From contig NC_015125.1 in assembly GCF_000202635.1 (NCBI RefSeq), positions 310,001 to 374,000 on the forward strand: a DNA stretch of 64,000 nucleotides, written 5' to 3'. Of the stretch, positions 52,849 to 62,219 are shown piece by piece. The notes under the pieces are model-generated. The model saw only the letters and a program-made list of their open reading frames with translations. It did no database searches and was not told the DNA's origin. A program made the position numbers and the translations under genes. The DNA is from Microbacterium testaceum StLB037 (GTDB lineage Bacteria; Actinomycetota; Actinomycetes; Actinomycetales; Microbacteriaceae). Position 1 is the first letter of the stretch; every line of letters begins with the position of its first letter.

Positions 52849-55008
52849 TCAGGCCGCGCCGAGCGCCTGGCGCAGCAGGTGCATGAGCGCCGAGAGCTGC
52901 ACCGAGTCGCTGGAGCCGGGCTCGATCGCCTGGCCGTCGAGGGCGCGGGCGGCGAGCCCCTCCTTCGAGTCGATCAGCTCGGCGATCTTCGTGTCGATCG
53001 TGTGCGCGGCGATGATGCGCCACGCGGTCACGGGCTCTTCCTGGCCGATGCGGTGCACGCGGTCGATCGCCTGCGTCTGCTCGGCGGCGGTCCACGACAG
53101 CTCCGCGAGCACGACGTTCGAGGCGGCCTGCATGTTCAGGCCGACGCCGGCGGCGGTCAGCGAACACACCGCGATCCCGACGTCGGGGTCGCTGTTGAAC
53201 GCGTCGATGGCGGCCTGTCGCGCCGTGGACGTCTGCTCTCCGCGCACCGACACCGCCTTCAGACCGGATGCCTTGAAGTGGGCCTCCGCGGCATCCATCA
53301 CGTCGATGTGCTTGGCGAAGAACACGACCTTGCCGACCGAGCGCTGCAGCTGCACGGCGTAATCGGCGGCGAGGTGCGCCTTGGCCTGACCGATGCGGCG
53401 GACCATCGTGAAGACGTTCTCGCTGCCGGAGCCGGCGGCCTTGGACTCCTCGAGCTCGCCGTGCGCCACGAGACGCACGATGTCGTCGTCGATCTCGCCG
53501 GGCGCGAGGCCCCGGTCGCCGCGCGCCTCGAGGATGCGACGGTACTTCGCCGCGAGCCGGGCACCGAGTTCGCGCTCGGCCTGACGGATCGAGCGACCGT
53601 ACTCGTCGTCGAGCTCGACGGGGAGGTCGGCGACGAGCTTGTCGGGCAGGTCGGCGGCGACGTCCTTCTTCTTGCGCCGCACGATGCCCATCGAGATGAC
53701 GGCCTCGCGCGCCTCGGGGTAGAACGCCTTGTCGGCGGGGGTCAGGCCCGTGGCATCCAGTTTCTCCATCAGCTCGGGGCCGGGCTTCTCGCCGTTGGTC
53801 CAGCCGAGGAAACGCCAGATCGCGTCGAAGTCCTCGACGTCGTTGATCAGCGGGGTACCGGTGAGGGCCAGCAGGAGCGGGTCGCGCGTCTGCTGGCGGA
53901 CACGGGATGCCAGGGCGAGCACGTTCTGCGAGCGCTGCGACGTGAGGTTCTTGATGAAGTGCGCCTCGTCGACCACGATGCCCTTCAGGCCGATCGACGA
54001 CAGCCACGAGAGGTGACGGTCGAGGATCTCGTAGTTGACGATGAAGACGTCGGCGAAGGCGTCGATATCGGCCCCGCCTCCGGAGATGACGGTCGCGCGC
54101 CGCTGCGGCGTCCAGCGCTGCACTTCGCGTGCCCAGTTCATCTTCACGACGTTCGGCACGACGACCAGCAGCGGGTAGGCGTCGGCGACGGAGGCGGCGA
54201 GCACCGACTCGGCCGTCTTGCCGAGGCCCGGCTCGTCGGCGAGCAGGAACTCGCGGTGTCCGAGGCGCACGGCCTCGAGGAAGCGCGACTGGTGCGGCAT
54301 GACCTCGAGTCCGCGCGGCGAGAGCCGGTCGAACTCGGGGACGGGCGGCAACTCCATGCTCGCGGCCGATCCGCCGGCGCCGATCTCGAACGCCTTGTAG
54401 AGCGGGCCCATGAGCTCCCAGCCGTCGAGCCGGCGGCGCGGGGCGTCGCCGGTCGAGCGCGGGGTGAGGTCGGGGGCGAGGAAGGGATTGGCCATCTGGC
54501 GCGCCTCGATGGAGGGCGGGATGACCTGCTTCTCGGCGAGGGCAGCGGGCACGACCGGAGCGATCTTGGGCGCGGTGTCGGTGATGATGAGCTCGTCGGG
54601 CGGGAGCTCCGCGCCCGACTCGAGCAACCAGTCGCGGCGCATGCGCCGCGCGACGGGCGAGGTGGCCTGGTCGACCTCGAGCAGCTGGATGAGCGACGTG
54701 TCGCGCGCGGCGGTCTTGGCGAGGATCGTCGCCACCCCGTCGAGGCGCTTCAGCAGCTCGGCCCGAGCGGCGTCGGTGATCTCGGTGTCGGCCTTCACCC
54801 GGGCGCGCTCTTCGCGCACGAGGAAGGCGATCACCTGGAACTTGACGCGGTTCGTCGGCCCGAGCTTGCCGCGCTGGGCCTTGGCCTCGACCTCGCGCAC
54901 CTTGCGCGCGAGGATCGGGATGACGGGGGCTTCGTCGTCGCGTCGCGAGGACGTGGTCTTCCTGCGCCGCTGGCTCGAGCCTCGGGACGCGGTTGCCGTG
55001 GTCGGCAT
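52849..55008 (-). CDS. SNF2-family DEAD/DEAH helicase
   Basis: 719 residues. A basic N-terminal region (about 1-230) without known domain is followed by the SNF2 ATPase: motif I ADEPGLGKTAES (261-265, Pro in place of the usual Met), motif II DEAH (347-350), motif III LTGTPLIND, and the C-lobe with SLTAAGVGLNM and motif VI QAIDRVHRIGQ. It moves along double-stranded DNA and remodels protein-DNA complexes; the cellular task of such stand-alone bacterial proteins is unclear. AGGAGGAGC directly precedes ATG 55008. Confidence 0.92.
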   Translation of the reverse strand: MPTTATASRGSSQRRRKTTSSRRDDEAPVIPILARKVREVEAKAQRGKLGPTNRVKFQVIAFLVREERARVKADTEITDAARAELLKRLDGVATILAKTAARDTSLIQLLEVDQATSPVARRMRRDWLLESGAELPPDELIITDTAPKIAPVVPAALAEKQVIPPSIEARQMANPFLAPDLTPRSTGDAPRRRLDGWELMGPLYKAFEIGAGGSAASMELPPVPEFDRLSPRGLEVMPHQSRFLEAVRLGHREFLLADEPGLGKTAESVLAASVADAYPLLVVVPNVVKMNWAREVQRWTPQRRATVISGGGADIDAFADVFIVNYEILDRHLSWLSSIGLKGIVVDEAHFIKNLTSQRSQNVLALASRVRQQTRDPLLLALTGTPLINDVEDFDAIWRFLGWTNGEKPGPELMEKLDATGLTPADKAFYPEAREAVISMGIVRRKKKDVAADLPDKLVADLPVELDDEYGRSIRQAERELGARLAAKYRRILEARGDRGLAPGEIDDDIVRLVAHGELEESKAAGSGSENVFTMVRRIGQAKAHLAADYAVQLQRSVGKVVFFAKHIDVMDAAEAHFKASGLKAVSVRGEQTSTARQAAIDAFNSDPDVGIAVCSLTAAGVGLNMQAASNVVLAELSWTAAEQTQAIDRVHRIGQEEPVTAWRIIAAHTIDTKIAELIDSKEGLAARALDGQAIEPGSSDSVQLSALMHLLRQALGAA

Positions 55009-55270
55009 GCTCCTCCTGAGCGTGTCGTCCGGACACCTGTCCGGAACGTTCCGGCGCGAGGCCGGCGGATCGGTGACCCCGGAGAACATCGCGCGGCACG
55101 CCGCCTGAGCGGCGGTACCGGCGACCCGCGACGCGTCTACGCCGGAACGGCTCGCGAGACAGCGGGTGACGGGGTCGACACCATTCTAGCGTCCGTAGCG
55201 GCGGATCGCGTGTGCTGTGCACAACTCGGCGCCGCGCGGTCGCCGGTCGCGCGGTCCAGGCCGCATTTTC

Positions 55271-55330
55271 GGGGCGCGTCGGGGCGTTCGGGGCGGGTGA
55301 CACCCCGCCCCGAACGTCGGAACGCGCCCC
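55271..55330. terminator. Large terminator hairpin after copA
   Basis: Nested perfect stems: outer GGGGCGCGT / ACGCGCCCC (9 bp) and inner CGTTCGGGGCGGG / CCCGCCCCGAACG (13 bp) around a 6-nt loop. The rest of the 369-nt gap holds the SNF2 upstream region and nothing coding. Confidence 0.8.
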
Positions 55331-55377
55331 GCACCGACGGGCGACCCGCCGCGGCGGCGTCGTCAGGCCGCGCGGCG

Positions 55378-57834
55378 TCAGGCCGCGCGGCGCAGCCGCA
55401 GGCTGTTCAGCACCACGAACACGCTCGAGAACGCCATCGCCGCCCCCGCGATCATGGGGTTCAACAGGCCCAGGGCGGCGAGCGGGAGCGCCGCGACGTT
55501 GTACGCGAACGCCCAGAAGAGGTTGCCGCGGATGATGCGCATCGTCCGGCGACTCAGGGCGACCGCGGTGACGATCCCGCGCGGGTCGTCGCGCATCAGA
55601 GCGATGTCGCTCGCGTGGAGTGCGGCATCCGTCCCTCCGCCCATGGCGATCCCGAGATCCGCGGATGCCAGAGCGGCGGCGTCGTTGACCCCGTCACCGA
55701 CCATGGCGACCGTGCGCCCCTCGGCACGCAGCGCCGCGATCTCGTCGACCTTCCCCTCCGGGAGGACTCCCGCGCGCACGCGCTCGATGCCCAGCTCGGC
55801 GGCCACGGCCCGGGCGATCCGCGGGTTGTCGCCGGTCAGCAGCACGGGCTCCAGCCTCATCCCGCGCAGGCGGGCGACGGCCTCAGCGCTCTCGGGCCGC
55901 ACGGTGTCGGCGATCTCGATCACGGCGCGGGCGCGCATCGCACCCTCCGCGTCCGCCCAGCCCACGACCACGACCGTGCCGCGTTCTTCGCCCTGTTCGA
56001 CCGCGGTGGCGAGGGCGGGCGTGAGCGCGGCCCCGCGCTCGACGATCCACGCGGGACGCCCCGCGAGGATGCGCACGCCGTCGACGGTGCCGATCACCCC
56101 TCGCCCCGCGATCGCCTCGAGATCGGCGGCGGTCGGCCCCTCCCCCGCCGCCGCGACGATCGCCGCGGCGACCGAGTGCTCCGAACCGCGTTCGACGGCG
56201 GCCGCTCGGGCGAGCACGTCCGCGGCATCCTCCCCCTCGACGGGGACCACATTCGCGACGCTCATGCGTCCGCTCGTGAGGGTGCCCGTCTTGTCGAGCA
56301 CGATCGTGTCGATCCTCTCGGCGGACTCGAGAGCCTCCGGCCCGGTCACGAGCACCCCCAGCTGGGCACCGCGACCGGTTCCGACGAGGATCGCGATGGG
56401 GGTGGCGAGCCCGAGCGCGCACGGGCACGCGATGATCAGGACGGCCACCGCAGCCGTGAAACCGGCCGCGAGCGGTTGCCCGGCGACGATCCACGCCACG
56501 AGGGTCAGCGCGGCGAGCACGATGACGACGGGCACGAAGACGCCCGAGATGCGGTCGGCGAGACGCTGCACGCGGCTCTTGCCGAGCTGCGCGTCCTCGA
56601 CGAGCCGCGCGATGCGGGCGAGTCGGGTCTCTTCGCCGACGCCGGTGGCTCGCACCGCGAGTCGACCTCCCGCCGCGATCGTCCCGCCGGTGACCTCGGA
56701 CCCCGCGGCCACCTCGACCGGGACCGACTCCCCCGTGAGCATGCTCTCGTCGACCGACGCGTGACCGTCCACGACCACGCCGTCGGTGGCGACGACGCTG
56801 CCCGGGCGGACGACGAACACGTCCCCCACCGTCAGCTCGTCGACGGGGATGCGGCGCCCGTCCGCCAGCTCGGCCTCGCGCGCGCCGAGATCGAGCAGGG
56901 CGCGGAGCGCGGCCCCCGCGCGACGGGTCGAGCGCTGCTCGATGAAGCGACCGAGCAACAGGAGCACGGTCACGGCAGCGGCGACCTCGAAGTAGACCAC
57001 CGCGCTCGCGTCGTGCACGGGCCCGAAGAGCATGACCTCGTGCCGGATGCCGATGCGCCCGGCGTTTCCGAAGACCAGCGCCCACACGCTCCAGAGGTAA
57101 GCGGCGAAGGTGCCGAGCGTGATGAGCGTGTCCATCGTCGCGGCACCGTGGCGCGCGTTCCGCAGGGTGGCACGGTGGAACGGCCAGCCGCCCCACAGCA
57201 CCACCGGCGTCGTCAGGGCGAGCGAGACCCACTGCCAGCCCGGGAACTGCCACGCCGGCACCATGCCGAGGGCGACGACCGGGATCGCGAGGGCGGCCGA
57301 GACGAGCAGACGGGTGCGCAGCGGCGTCGCCCCGGCCGCGTCGGCGGTGTCGTGGACGTGTCCGCCGTGGTCCTCGCCGGCGTGGTCGCCGCCGTGGTCG
57401 TGGGCGCGCTGGTCGTGCGCGCTGTCGCCGTGCGCGCCGTCGCCGTGCGCGCTGTCGCCGTGCGCGCCGCGGGCGGCCGGTTCGAGACCGTCGCCGGTGA
57501 GGGCGTCGACCGGGCCGCCCGGCGCGGGAACCTCGATCGGGGTCTCGCCCCTCGGCGGCACCGAGACCGCGTCACGCGAGACGCCCCGCGTCCGCACGGT
57601 CGCGTCGTATCCGGCTGATCGCACCGCCTCGACGAGGGCCGTGGTGTCGAGCCCGGCCGGATACTGCACCCGCGCCGTCTCCGTCGCGAGGTTCACCGCC
57701 GCGCGCACGCCCTCGACGCGTCCCAGACGCTTCTCCACCCGGGCGACGCAGCTCGCGCATGTCATGCCCTCGATGTCGAGCACGGCCTCGGCGACGCCGT
57801 CGCCGGACGCCGTGGCATCCCTCGTCCCGTCCAT
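55378..57834 (-). CDS. copA: Copper-translocating P-type ATPase
   Basis: 818-residue P1B-type pump. N-terminal heavy-metal domain with MTCASC (Cys26, Cys29), a His/Asp-rich metal-binding stretch (about 124-162, repeated AHGDS/AHGDG units), eight helices with the metal channel motif CPC (470-472), actuator GES (TLTGES-type MLTGES), phosphorylation site DKTGT (Asp514) and hinge GDGVNDA. It exports Cu(I). The His stretch is longer than in most CopA and could store copper or silver. A palindromic CsoR-type operator starts 34 nt upstream of the start codon. Confidence 0.95.
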   Translation of the reverse strand: MDGTRDATASGDGVAEAVLDIEGMTCASCVARVEKRLGRVEGVRAAVNLATETARVQYPAGLDTTALVEAVRSAGYDATVRTRGVSRDAVSVPPRGETPIEVPAPGGPVDALTGDGLEPAARGAHGDSAHGDGAHGDSAHDQRAHDHGGDHAGEDHGGHVHDTADAAGATPLRTRLLVSAALAIPVVALGMVPAWQFPGWQWVSLALTTPVVLWGGWPFHRATLRNARHGAATMDTLITLGTFAAYLWSVWALVFGNAGRIGIRHEVMLFGPVHDASAVVYFEVAAAVTVLLLLGRFIEQRSTRRAGAALRALLDLGAREAELADGRRIPVDELTVGDVFVVRPGSVVATDGVVVDGHASVDESMLTGESVPVEVAAGSEVTGGTIAAGGRLAVRATGVGEETRLARIARLVEDAQLGKSRVQRLADRISGVFVPVVIVLAALTLVAWIVAGQPLAAGFTAAVAVLIIACPCALGLATPIAILVGTGRGAQLGVLVTGPEALESAERIDTIVLDKTGTLTSGRMSVANVVPVEGEDAADVLARAAAVERGSEHSVAAAIVAAAGEGPTAADLEAIAGRGVIGTVDGVRILAGRPAWIVERGAALTPALATAVEQGEERGTVVVVGWADAEGAMRARAVIEIADTVRPESAEAVARLRGMRLEPVLLTGDNPRIARAVAAELGIERVRAGVLPEGKVDEIAALRAEGRTVAMVGDGVNDAAALASADLGIAMGGGTDAALHASDIALMRDDPRGIVTAVALSRRTMRIIRGNLFWAFAYNVAALPLAALGLLNPMIAGAAMAFSSVFVVLNSLRLRRAA

Positions 57835-57867
57835 GGTTCCTCCTCGGGTCTCCCCGTCGAGAACAGG

Positions 57868-57884
57868 ATACCCCCTGGGGGTAT
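57868..57884. promoter_or_regulatory. CsoR-type copper operator
   Basis: 17-bp perfect palindrome (ATACCCCC, central T, GGGGGTAT) overlapping a TATCCT -10 box of copA on the minus strand. G-tract palindromes of this type are the known operators of CsoR repressors. No csoR gene is in the window. Confidence 0.8.
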
Positions 57885-57941
57885 TCCGAGGTCGGGACGA
57901 AAATCGAATCCCCGCGGCGCTCGCGACCCTACGCTGGATGA

Positions 57942-59309
57942 GTGAGCGACGCGATGACGAAGGAACAGCGGGTGGTGCTCACCGTCGCCGTGCTCGCGTC
58001 ATTCGTGTCGTTCCTCGACGGCACGGTCGTCAACGTCGCCCTCCCCGCCATCGCGCGCGACCTCGGCGGGGGCCTCAGCACCCAGCAGTGGGTCGTCGAC
58101 GCGTATCTCGTGACGCTCGGCGCCTTCATCCTCGTCGCGGGTTCGCTCAGCGACGTCCTCGGCCGCGTGCTGGTCCTGCGCATCGGCCTGATCGGGTTCG
58201 CGCTGACCTCCGTCGCGATCGCGGGGGCCCCGACAGCCGAGTTCCTCATCATCGCGAGAGCGCTGCAGGGCGTCGCGGGGGCCCTGCTCGTCCCGAGCTC
58301 CCTCGCGCTCATCACCTCGACGTTCCGCGGGGCCGCCCAGGCCCGTGCGATCGGGATCTGGACGGGTGCCACCACGATCGCGATGCTCGCGGGGCCGCTC
58401 GTCGGCGGTCTCTTCGTCGACACGCTGTCGTGGCGTCTGGTGTTCCTGGTGAACGTTCTGCCGATCGGGGTGACGATGTGGCTGCTCGTGCGCCTGGGCC
58501 ACGCCGACCATCGCCGCCCGGGAGCCCGGGTCGACATCCTCGGCGCGGTCCTGTGCGCGGCGGGACTGGGCGGCATCGTCTTCGCGCTCATCGAACAGCC
58601 GAACCTCGGGTGGGCGTCCCCGGTGATCTGGATGCCGGGAGTGCTCGGCATCCTGTCGTTCGCCGGTTTCCTGGTACGACAGCGCCTCGCCCGGCAGCCG
58701 ATGATGCCGTTGGGCCTGTTCCGCTCGCGGAACTTCTGGGCGGGCAACCTCGCGACCGTCTTCGTCTACGCGGCGCTCTCGCTGAACGGCTTCGTGGTGA
58801 GCGTCTACCTGCAGCAGGGGGCGGGATTGTCCGCGACCCTGGCAGGCCTCGCGTCGCTGCCGAGCACGATCCTCATGATCCTGCTGAGTTCGCGCATGGG
58901 AGCCCTGGCTGGAAAGTATGGCCCCCGACTGTTCATGACCCTGGGGCCGTTGGTGATGGCGGCGGGAGGGCTTCTCCTGCTGGGCGTCCGCTCCGACTTC
59001 GACTACTGGACGCAGGTCCTGCCGGGCATCGTCGTCTGGGGCCTCGGACTCACCGCGACCGTGTCCCCCCTCACCGCCGCCGTCCTCGGCGCGATCGAGA
59101 GCGAGCGCTCGGGGATCGCCTCCGCGGTCAACAACGCCGTCTCGCGCGTGGCCGGACTACTCGCGATCGCCGCGGTCTCGGCCGTGGTCGGGGGCTCGCT
59201 CGACCTGGAGGGGTTCCACCGGGCCGCGATCTTCGCCGCCGTGCTGATGCTGCTGGGGTCCACGGCGTCGTTTCTCGGCATCCGGAATCATCTGTCGCGC
59301 CGCGACTGA
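57942..59309 (+). CDS. MFS drug/metabolite transporter, DHA2 family (14 TM)
   Basis: 455 residues with about fourteen helices. Family motifs: FLDGTVVNVALPAI (helix 1, motif D1), SDVLGRVLVLRIGL (motif A) and the helix-5 antiporter motif as LAGPLVGGLFVD. Proton-driven efflux of drugs or lipids is expected. GTG start exactly 6 nt after TACGCT (57930-57935); leaderless. It is divergent from copA with 107 nt between, so the CsoR site could affect both, but it is nearer to copA. Confidence 0.92.
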   Translation: MSDAMTKEQRVVLTVAVLASFVSFLDGTVVNVALPAIARDLGGGLSTQQWVVDAYLVTLGAFILVAGSLSDVLGRVLVLRIGLIGFALTSVAIAGAPTAEFLIIARALQGVAGALLVPSSLALITSTFRGAAQARAIGIWTGATTIAMLAGPLVGGLFVDTLSWRLVFLVNVLPIGVTMWLLVRLGHADHRRPGARVDILGAVLCAAGLGGIVFALIEQPNLGWASPVIWMPGVLGILSFAGFLVRQRLARQPMMPLGLFRSRNFWAGNLATVFVYAALSLNGFVVSVYLQQGAGLSATLAGLASLPSTILMILLSSRMGALAGKYGPRLFMTLGPLVMAAGGLLLLGVRSDFDYWTQVLPGIVVWGLGLTATVSPLTAAVLGAIESERSGIASAVNNAVSRVAGLLAIAAVSAVVGGSLDLEGFHRAAIFAAVLMLLGSTASFLGIRNHLSRRD

Positions 59310-59429
59310 CGCGCGCCGCCCACCCGTCTCCCCGCGCCGCGCCCCGCCCTGCTGTGACGCGCGCCGGATGCCCGCACCCTGCCGAGCCGACGACGCGAGG
59401 CACCGCACAAGACGACCGCGCGCCCCGGG

Positions 59430-60374
59430 TCAGCGCAGGATCGCGCGCGTGCGCTCGACGTCGTCGGCCATCTGGATGAGCAGGGCGTCGACACCGTCGA
59501 ACGCGGTCATCCCGCGCACGCGCTCGACGAAGCGCACCTCGACGTGGTGCCCGTACAGATCGAGGTCGGTCTCGTCGAGCACGTACGCCTCGACCTGGCG
59601 CGCGTGCACGTCGTCGAAGGTCGGGTTCGTCCCGACGCTGATCGCGGCCGGGTAGCTGATCCGCCGCCCTCCCTCGACGTCGACGAGCCACCCGGCGTAG
59701 ACGCCGTCGGCCGGCACGAAGCCCTCGAGGTCGGGCGAGAGGTTCGCGGTCGGATACCCGAGCTCGCGCCCGCGCTTGAGCCCGTGGACGACCTCGCCCC
59801 AGACCGAAGGAGCACGCCCGAGCAGGCGCGCGGCGGTGGTCACATCGCCCGCCGAGAGCGCCTCGCGGATCCACGTCGACGACACGCGTCGGTCGGCGTG
59901 CACCGCGCGGACGTCGTCGACCACGTCGACGCGGAAGCCGTGCGCGGCTCCCATGCGCGTCAACAGATCGGGGTCACCGGTGCCGCCCGCGCCGAAACGG
60001 AAATCGCGCCCCACGAGCACTGTACGGGCCTTCAGAGCATCGACGATCACGCGACGCGCGAACTCTTCGGCCGGAATCGCCGCGAGGGCTTCGTCGAACG
60101 TCAGCAGGAGAGTGGCATCCACTCCGGCCCGGTCGAGCAGATCGAGCTTCTGGTGCGGGCCGATCACGTCGGGCGGGCACCGGTCGGGACGCAGCACGCT
60201 CAACGGATTGCGGTCGAACGTCACCGCGACGACCTGCGCGCCGTCGGACGCGTCGACGCGGGCGCGATCGATCACCGCGCGGTGGCCGGTGTGCACGCCG
60301 TCGAATTTGCCGATCGCGACGACGGACGGGCCGAAGTCCGCCGGCACCTCCGCGGGGTCGCGGAAGACGATCAC
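59430..60374 (-). CDS. ribF: Bifunctional riboflavin kinase/FAD synthetase
   Basis: 314 residues making FMN and FAD from riboflavin. The N-terminal nucleotidyltransferase domain has GKFDGVHTGHRAV and SSTWIREALSAGDV; the C-terminal flavokinase domain has GRELGYPTANL and the Glu region VEVRFVERVRGM. Both activities look intact. Its GTG overlaps the preceding membrane-protein stop (GTGA). A member of the conserved truB-ribF-rpsO series. Confidence 0.96.
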   Translation of the reverse strand: MIVFRDPAEVPADFGPSVVAIGKFDGVHTGHRAVIDRARVDASDGAQVVAVTFDRNPLSVLRPDRCPPDVIGPHQKLDLLDRAGVDATLLLTFDEALAAIPAEEFARRVIVDALKARTVLVGRDFRFGAGGTGDPDLLTRMGAAHGFRVDVVDDVRAVHADRRVSSTWIREALSAGDVTTAARLLGRAPSVWGEVVHGLKRGRELGYPTANLSPDLEGFVPADGVYAGWLVDVEGGRRISYPAAISVGTNPTFDDVHARQVEAYVLDETDLDLYGHHVEVRFVERVRGMTAFDGVDALLIQMADDVERTRAILR

Positions 60375-60790
60375 GACGCCGCCCGGCGGTGGCGCATCAG
60401 CCACCAGAGTCCGAGGAAGGGCAGCACGAGCGGGATGAAGAGGTAGCCGTACCCGTACACCGACCACACCGTGGGGTGCTGGAACAGCGCGGGATCGACG
60501 AGGCTCAGCGTGCCCACGACGAGCACGCCGACGAGCTCGAATCCGATCGCGACCCACGCCACGCGATACCAGGCCGGCCGCGCCGAGAAGATGAGGGCGA
60601 GGGTGGCGAGGATGTACACGACCGCGGCGAGCGCCGACAGCGAATACGCCAGCGGGGCGTCGTCGAACTCGCGCACGATCTGCACGAAGGAGCGGCCCGT
60701 GGCGGCGAGCGCCATGATGCCGTAGACGACGACGAGGACACGGCCGATGCCGGTCATCCCCCGGGTGCGGGTGGGAGTGGTGGATGCCAT
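60371..60790 (-). CDS. Four-helix membrane protein upstream of ribF
   Basis: 139 residues with four predicted helices, the last ending in YGYLFIPLVLPFLGLWWLMRHRR. No known domain. Coupled to ribF through a 4-nt overlap. Flavin transport has been suggested for small membrane proteins near ribF, but nothing in the sequence proves it. Start ATG 60790; an internal ATG 11 codons later is possible. Confidence 0.78.
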   Translation of the reverse strand: MASTTPTRTRGMTGIGRVLVVVYGIMALAATGRSFVQIVREFDDAPLAYSLSALAAVVYILATLALIFSARPAWYRVAWVAIGFELVGVLVVGTLSLVDPALFQHPTVWSVYGYGYLFIPLVLPFLGLWWLMRHRRAAS

Positions 60791-60865
60791 GACTCGACGA
60801 TTCTAGTTGGCCCGCGGCGCCGCCGCCCGGCGTGGCCTCGCCCCCGGTCGGCGAGCCCGTCGGAC

Positions 60866-60956
60866 GGTGGCTTCGACAGGCTCAGCCACCTCTGCTCCCA
60901 GGTCCCGTCGAAGGTCCCTGAGCCCGTCGAAGGTCCCTGAGCCTGTCGAAGGGACC
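60866..60956. repeat. Cluster of 25-nt hairpin repeats
   Basis: One GGTGGCT/AGCCACC unit (60866-60890), one damaged unit, and a GGTCCCT/AGGGACC unit (60932-60956) in the opposite orientation, between two minus-strand genes. Both stem versions occur side by side. Confidence 0.85.
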
Positions 60957-60969
60957 GGACCTCACGCGC

Positions 60970-61338
60970 TCAGGCGAGCTGCACGGTCCAGATCACGTGC
61001 ATGCGCCACACCATGACGGCGACAGCCAGCGCCGCGACCCCCATGATGACCGTGCTCCATCGGCTGCGCTCGATCAACGCCCACGCGGCACCGGCGACGG
61101 GCACCAGAGCAGCCGAGACGAGGTACGTCCAGAACTCCAACAGGCTTCCGGAGGGCGGGTTGCCCGCGAACGGCGCGATGATCGCCACGACGATCTGGAC
61201 GATCAGAAGCAGCTCGATGAGCGCGAGAGAGCCGACCGTCACATCACCCGGGCGGCGGCCGATGAGACCCGCGACGATCGCCACGACCCCGGCGAGCACC
61301 GCGACACCCACCTGCGCAAGCGTGAACCACAGGATCAT
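60970..61338 (-). CDS. Four-helix membrane protein coupled to truB
   Basis: 122 residues almost entirely in four membrane helices, ending WRMHVIWTVQLA. No recognised domain. Its ATG overlaps the truB stop (ATGA), so it is cotranslated with truB; similar short membrane proteins sit at this place in related genomes, which is from memory and not checked. Confidence 0.78.
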   Translation of the reverse strand: MILWFTLAQVGVAVLAGVVAIVAGLIGRRPGDVTVGSLALIELLLIVQIVVAIIAPFAGNPPSGSLLEFWTYLVSAALVPVAGAAWALIERSRWSTVIMGVAALAVAVMVWRMHVIWTVQLA

Positions 61339-62219
61339 CGGGAGGCCTCCTCGGGCATGTTCATGACGCTCTTCAGCTGCGCGCCGCGCTTCTCGACGAT
61401 GCCCACGAGCCGACCGTCGGGGTCGATCGCCGCGGCGACGGGTCCCGTCAGACGCCCTCCCCCGTCGATGCGCTTGCCGTGCCGTAGGTCTCGCGCCTCT
61501 TCCTCGCCGACGGCGATCGCCCCGACCACGACGGATGCGGCCGTCGCCGGGCTGATCAGCCGCTCCTCGGCGATGTCGTCGACGGATGCCGCGGCGGGGA
61601 CGTCGAACGATCCGATCCGTGTGCGGCGGAGCGCCGTCAGGTGCCCGCCGACGCTGAGCGCGCGGCCCAGGTCGCGCGCGAGTGCGCGGATGTAGGTGCC
61701 GCTCGTGCAGTCGACGACGACGTCGAGCTCGATGACCCCGTCGCCACGACGGACGGTGAGCACGTCGAACCGCGACACCGTCACCCGCCGCGCCTTCAGC
61801 TCGACCTCCTCGCCCGCGCGGGCGAGGTCGTAGGCCCGCCGCCCGGCGACCTTGATCGCCGACACCGTGCTCGGCACCTGCTCGATCTCGCCGGTGAGGT
61901 CGGCGATGCCCGCGGCGATGGCGTCGTCCGTCACGTCCGTGGCATCCGCCCGCGACGTCTCGACCCCGTCGGCATCGTCGCTGTCGGTCGCGACGCCGAG
62001 CAGGATCGTGGCCTCGTACGTCTTGTCAGCGCCGACGATGTAGGTCAGCAGCCGCGTCGCACCCTCCACGCCGAGCACGAGGAGGCCCGTCGCCATGGGG
62101 TCGAGGGTCCCCGCGTGCCCGATCTTCCGTGTGCCGAGGGCTCGTCGCGCGCGCGACACGACGTCGTGGCTGGTGATGCCTCCCGGCTTGTCGACCAGGA
62201 GGATGCCGGGACGCACCAT
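61335..62219 (-). CDS. truB: tRNA pseudouridine-55 synthase
   Basis: Makes pseudouridine 55 in the T-loop of tRNAs. The 294-residue protein has GHAGTLDPMATG with the catalytic Asp, the KTYEATILLG strand, and a short PUA-like C-terminal region. Start at ATG 62219, overlapping by one base the stop of the kinase-like gene before it (TGATG). Anchors the right-hand part of the conserved backbone. Confidence 0.96.
   Translation of the reverse strand: MVRPGILLVDKPGGITSHDVVSRARRALGTRKIGHAGTLDPMATGLLVLGVEGATRLLTYIVGADKTYEATILLGVATDSDDADGVETSRADATDVTDDAIAAGIADLTGEIEQVPSTVSAIKVAGRRAYDLARAGEEVELKARRVTVSRFDVLTVRRGDGVIELDVVVDCTSGTYIRALARDLGRALSVGGHLTALRRTRIGSFDVPAAASVDDIAEERLISPATAASVVVGAIAVGEEEARDLRHGKRIDGGGRLTGPVAAAIDPDGRLVGIVEKRGAQLKSVMNMPEEASR

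Noticed and set aside
52639..57618. Very long open frame (about 1,650 codons) on the plus strand across the SNF2 and copA genes
   Set aside because: It is antisense to two clear genes, has Arg/Asp/His-rich low-complexity composition, no domain, and results from few stop codons in 70% GC DNA. The same holds for long antisense frames at 13442-15208, 15531-17819, 19397-21433 and 46564-49095.
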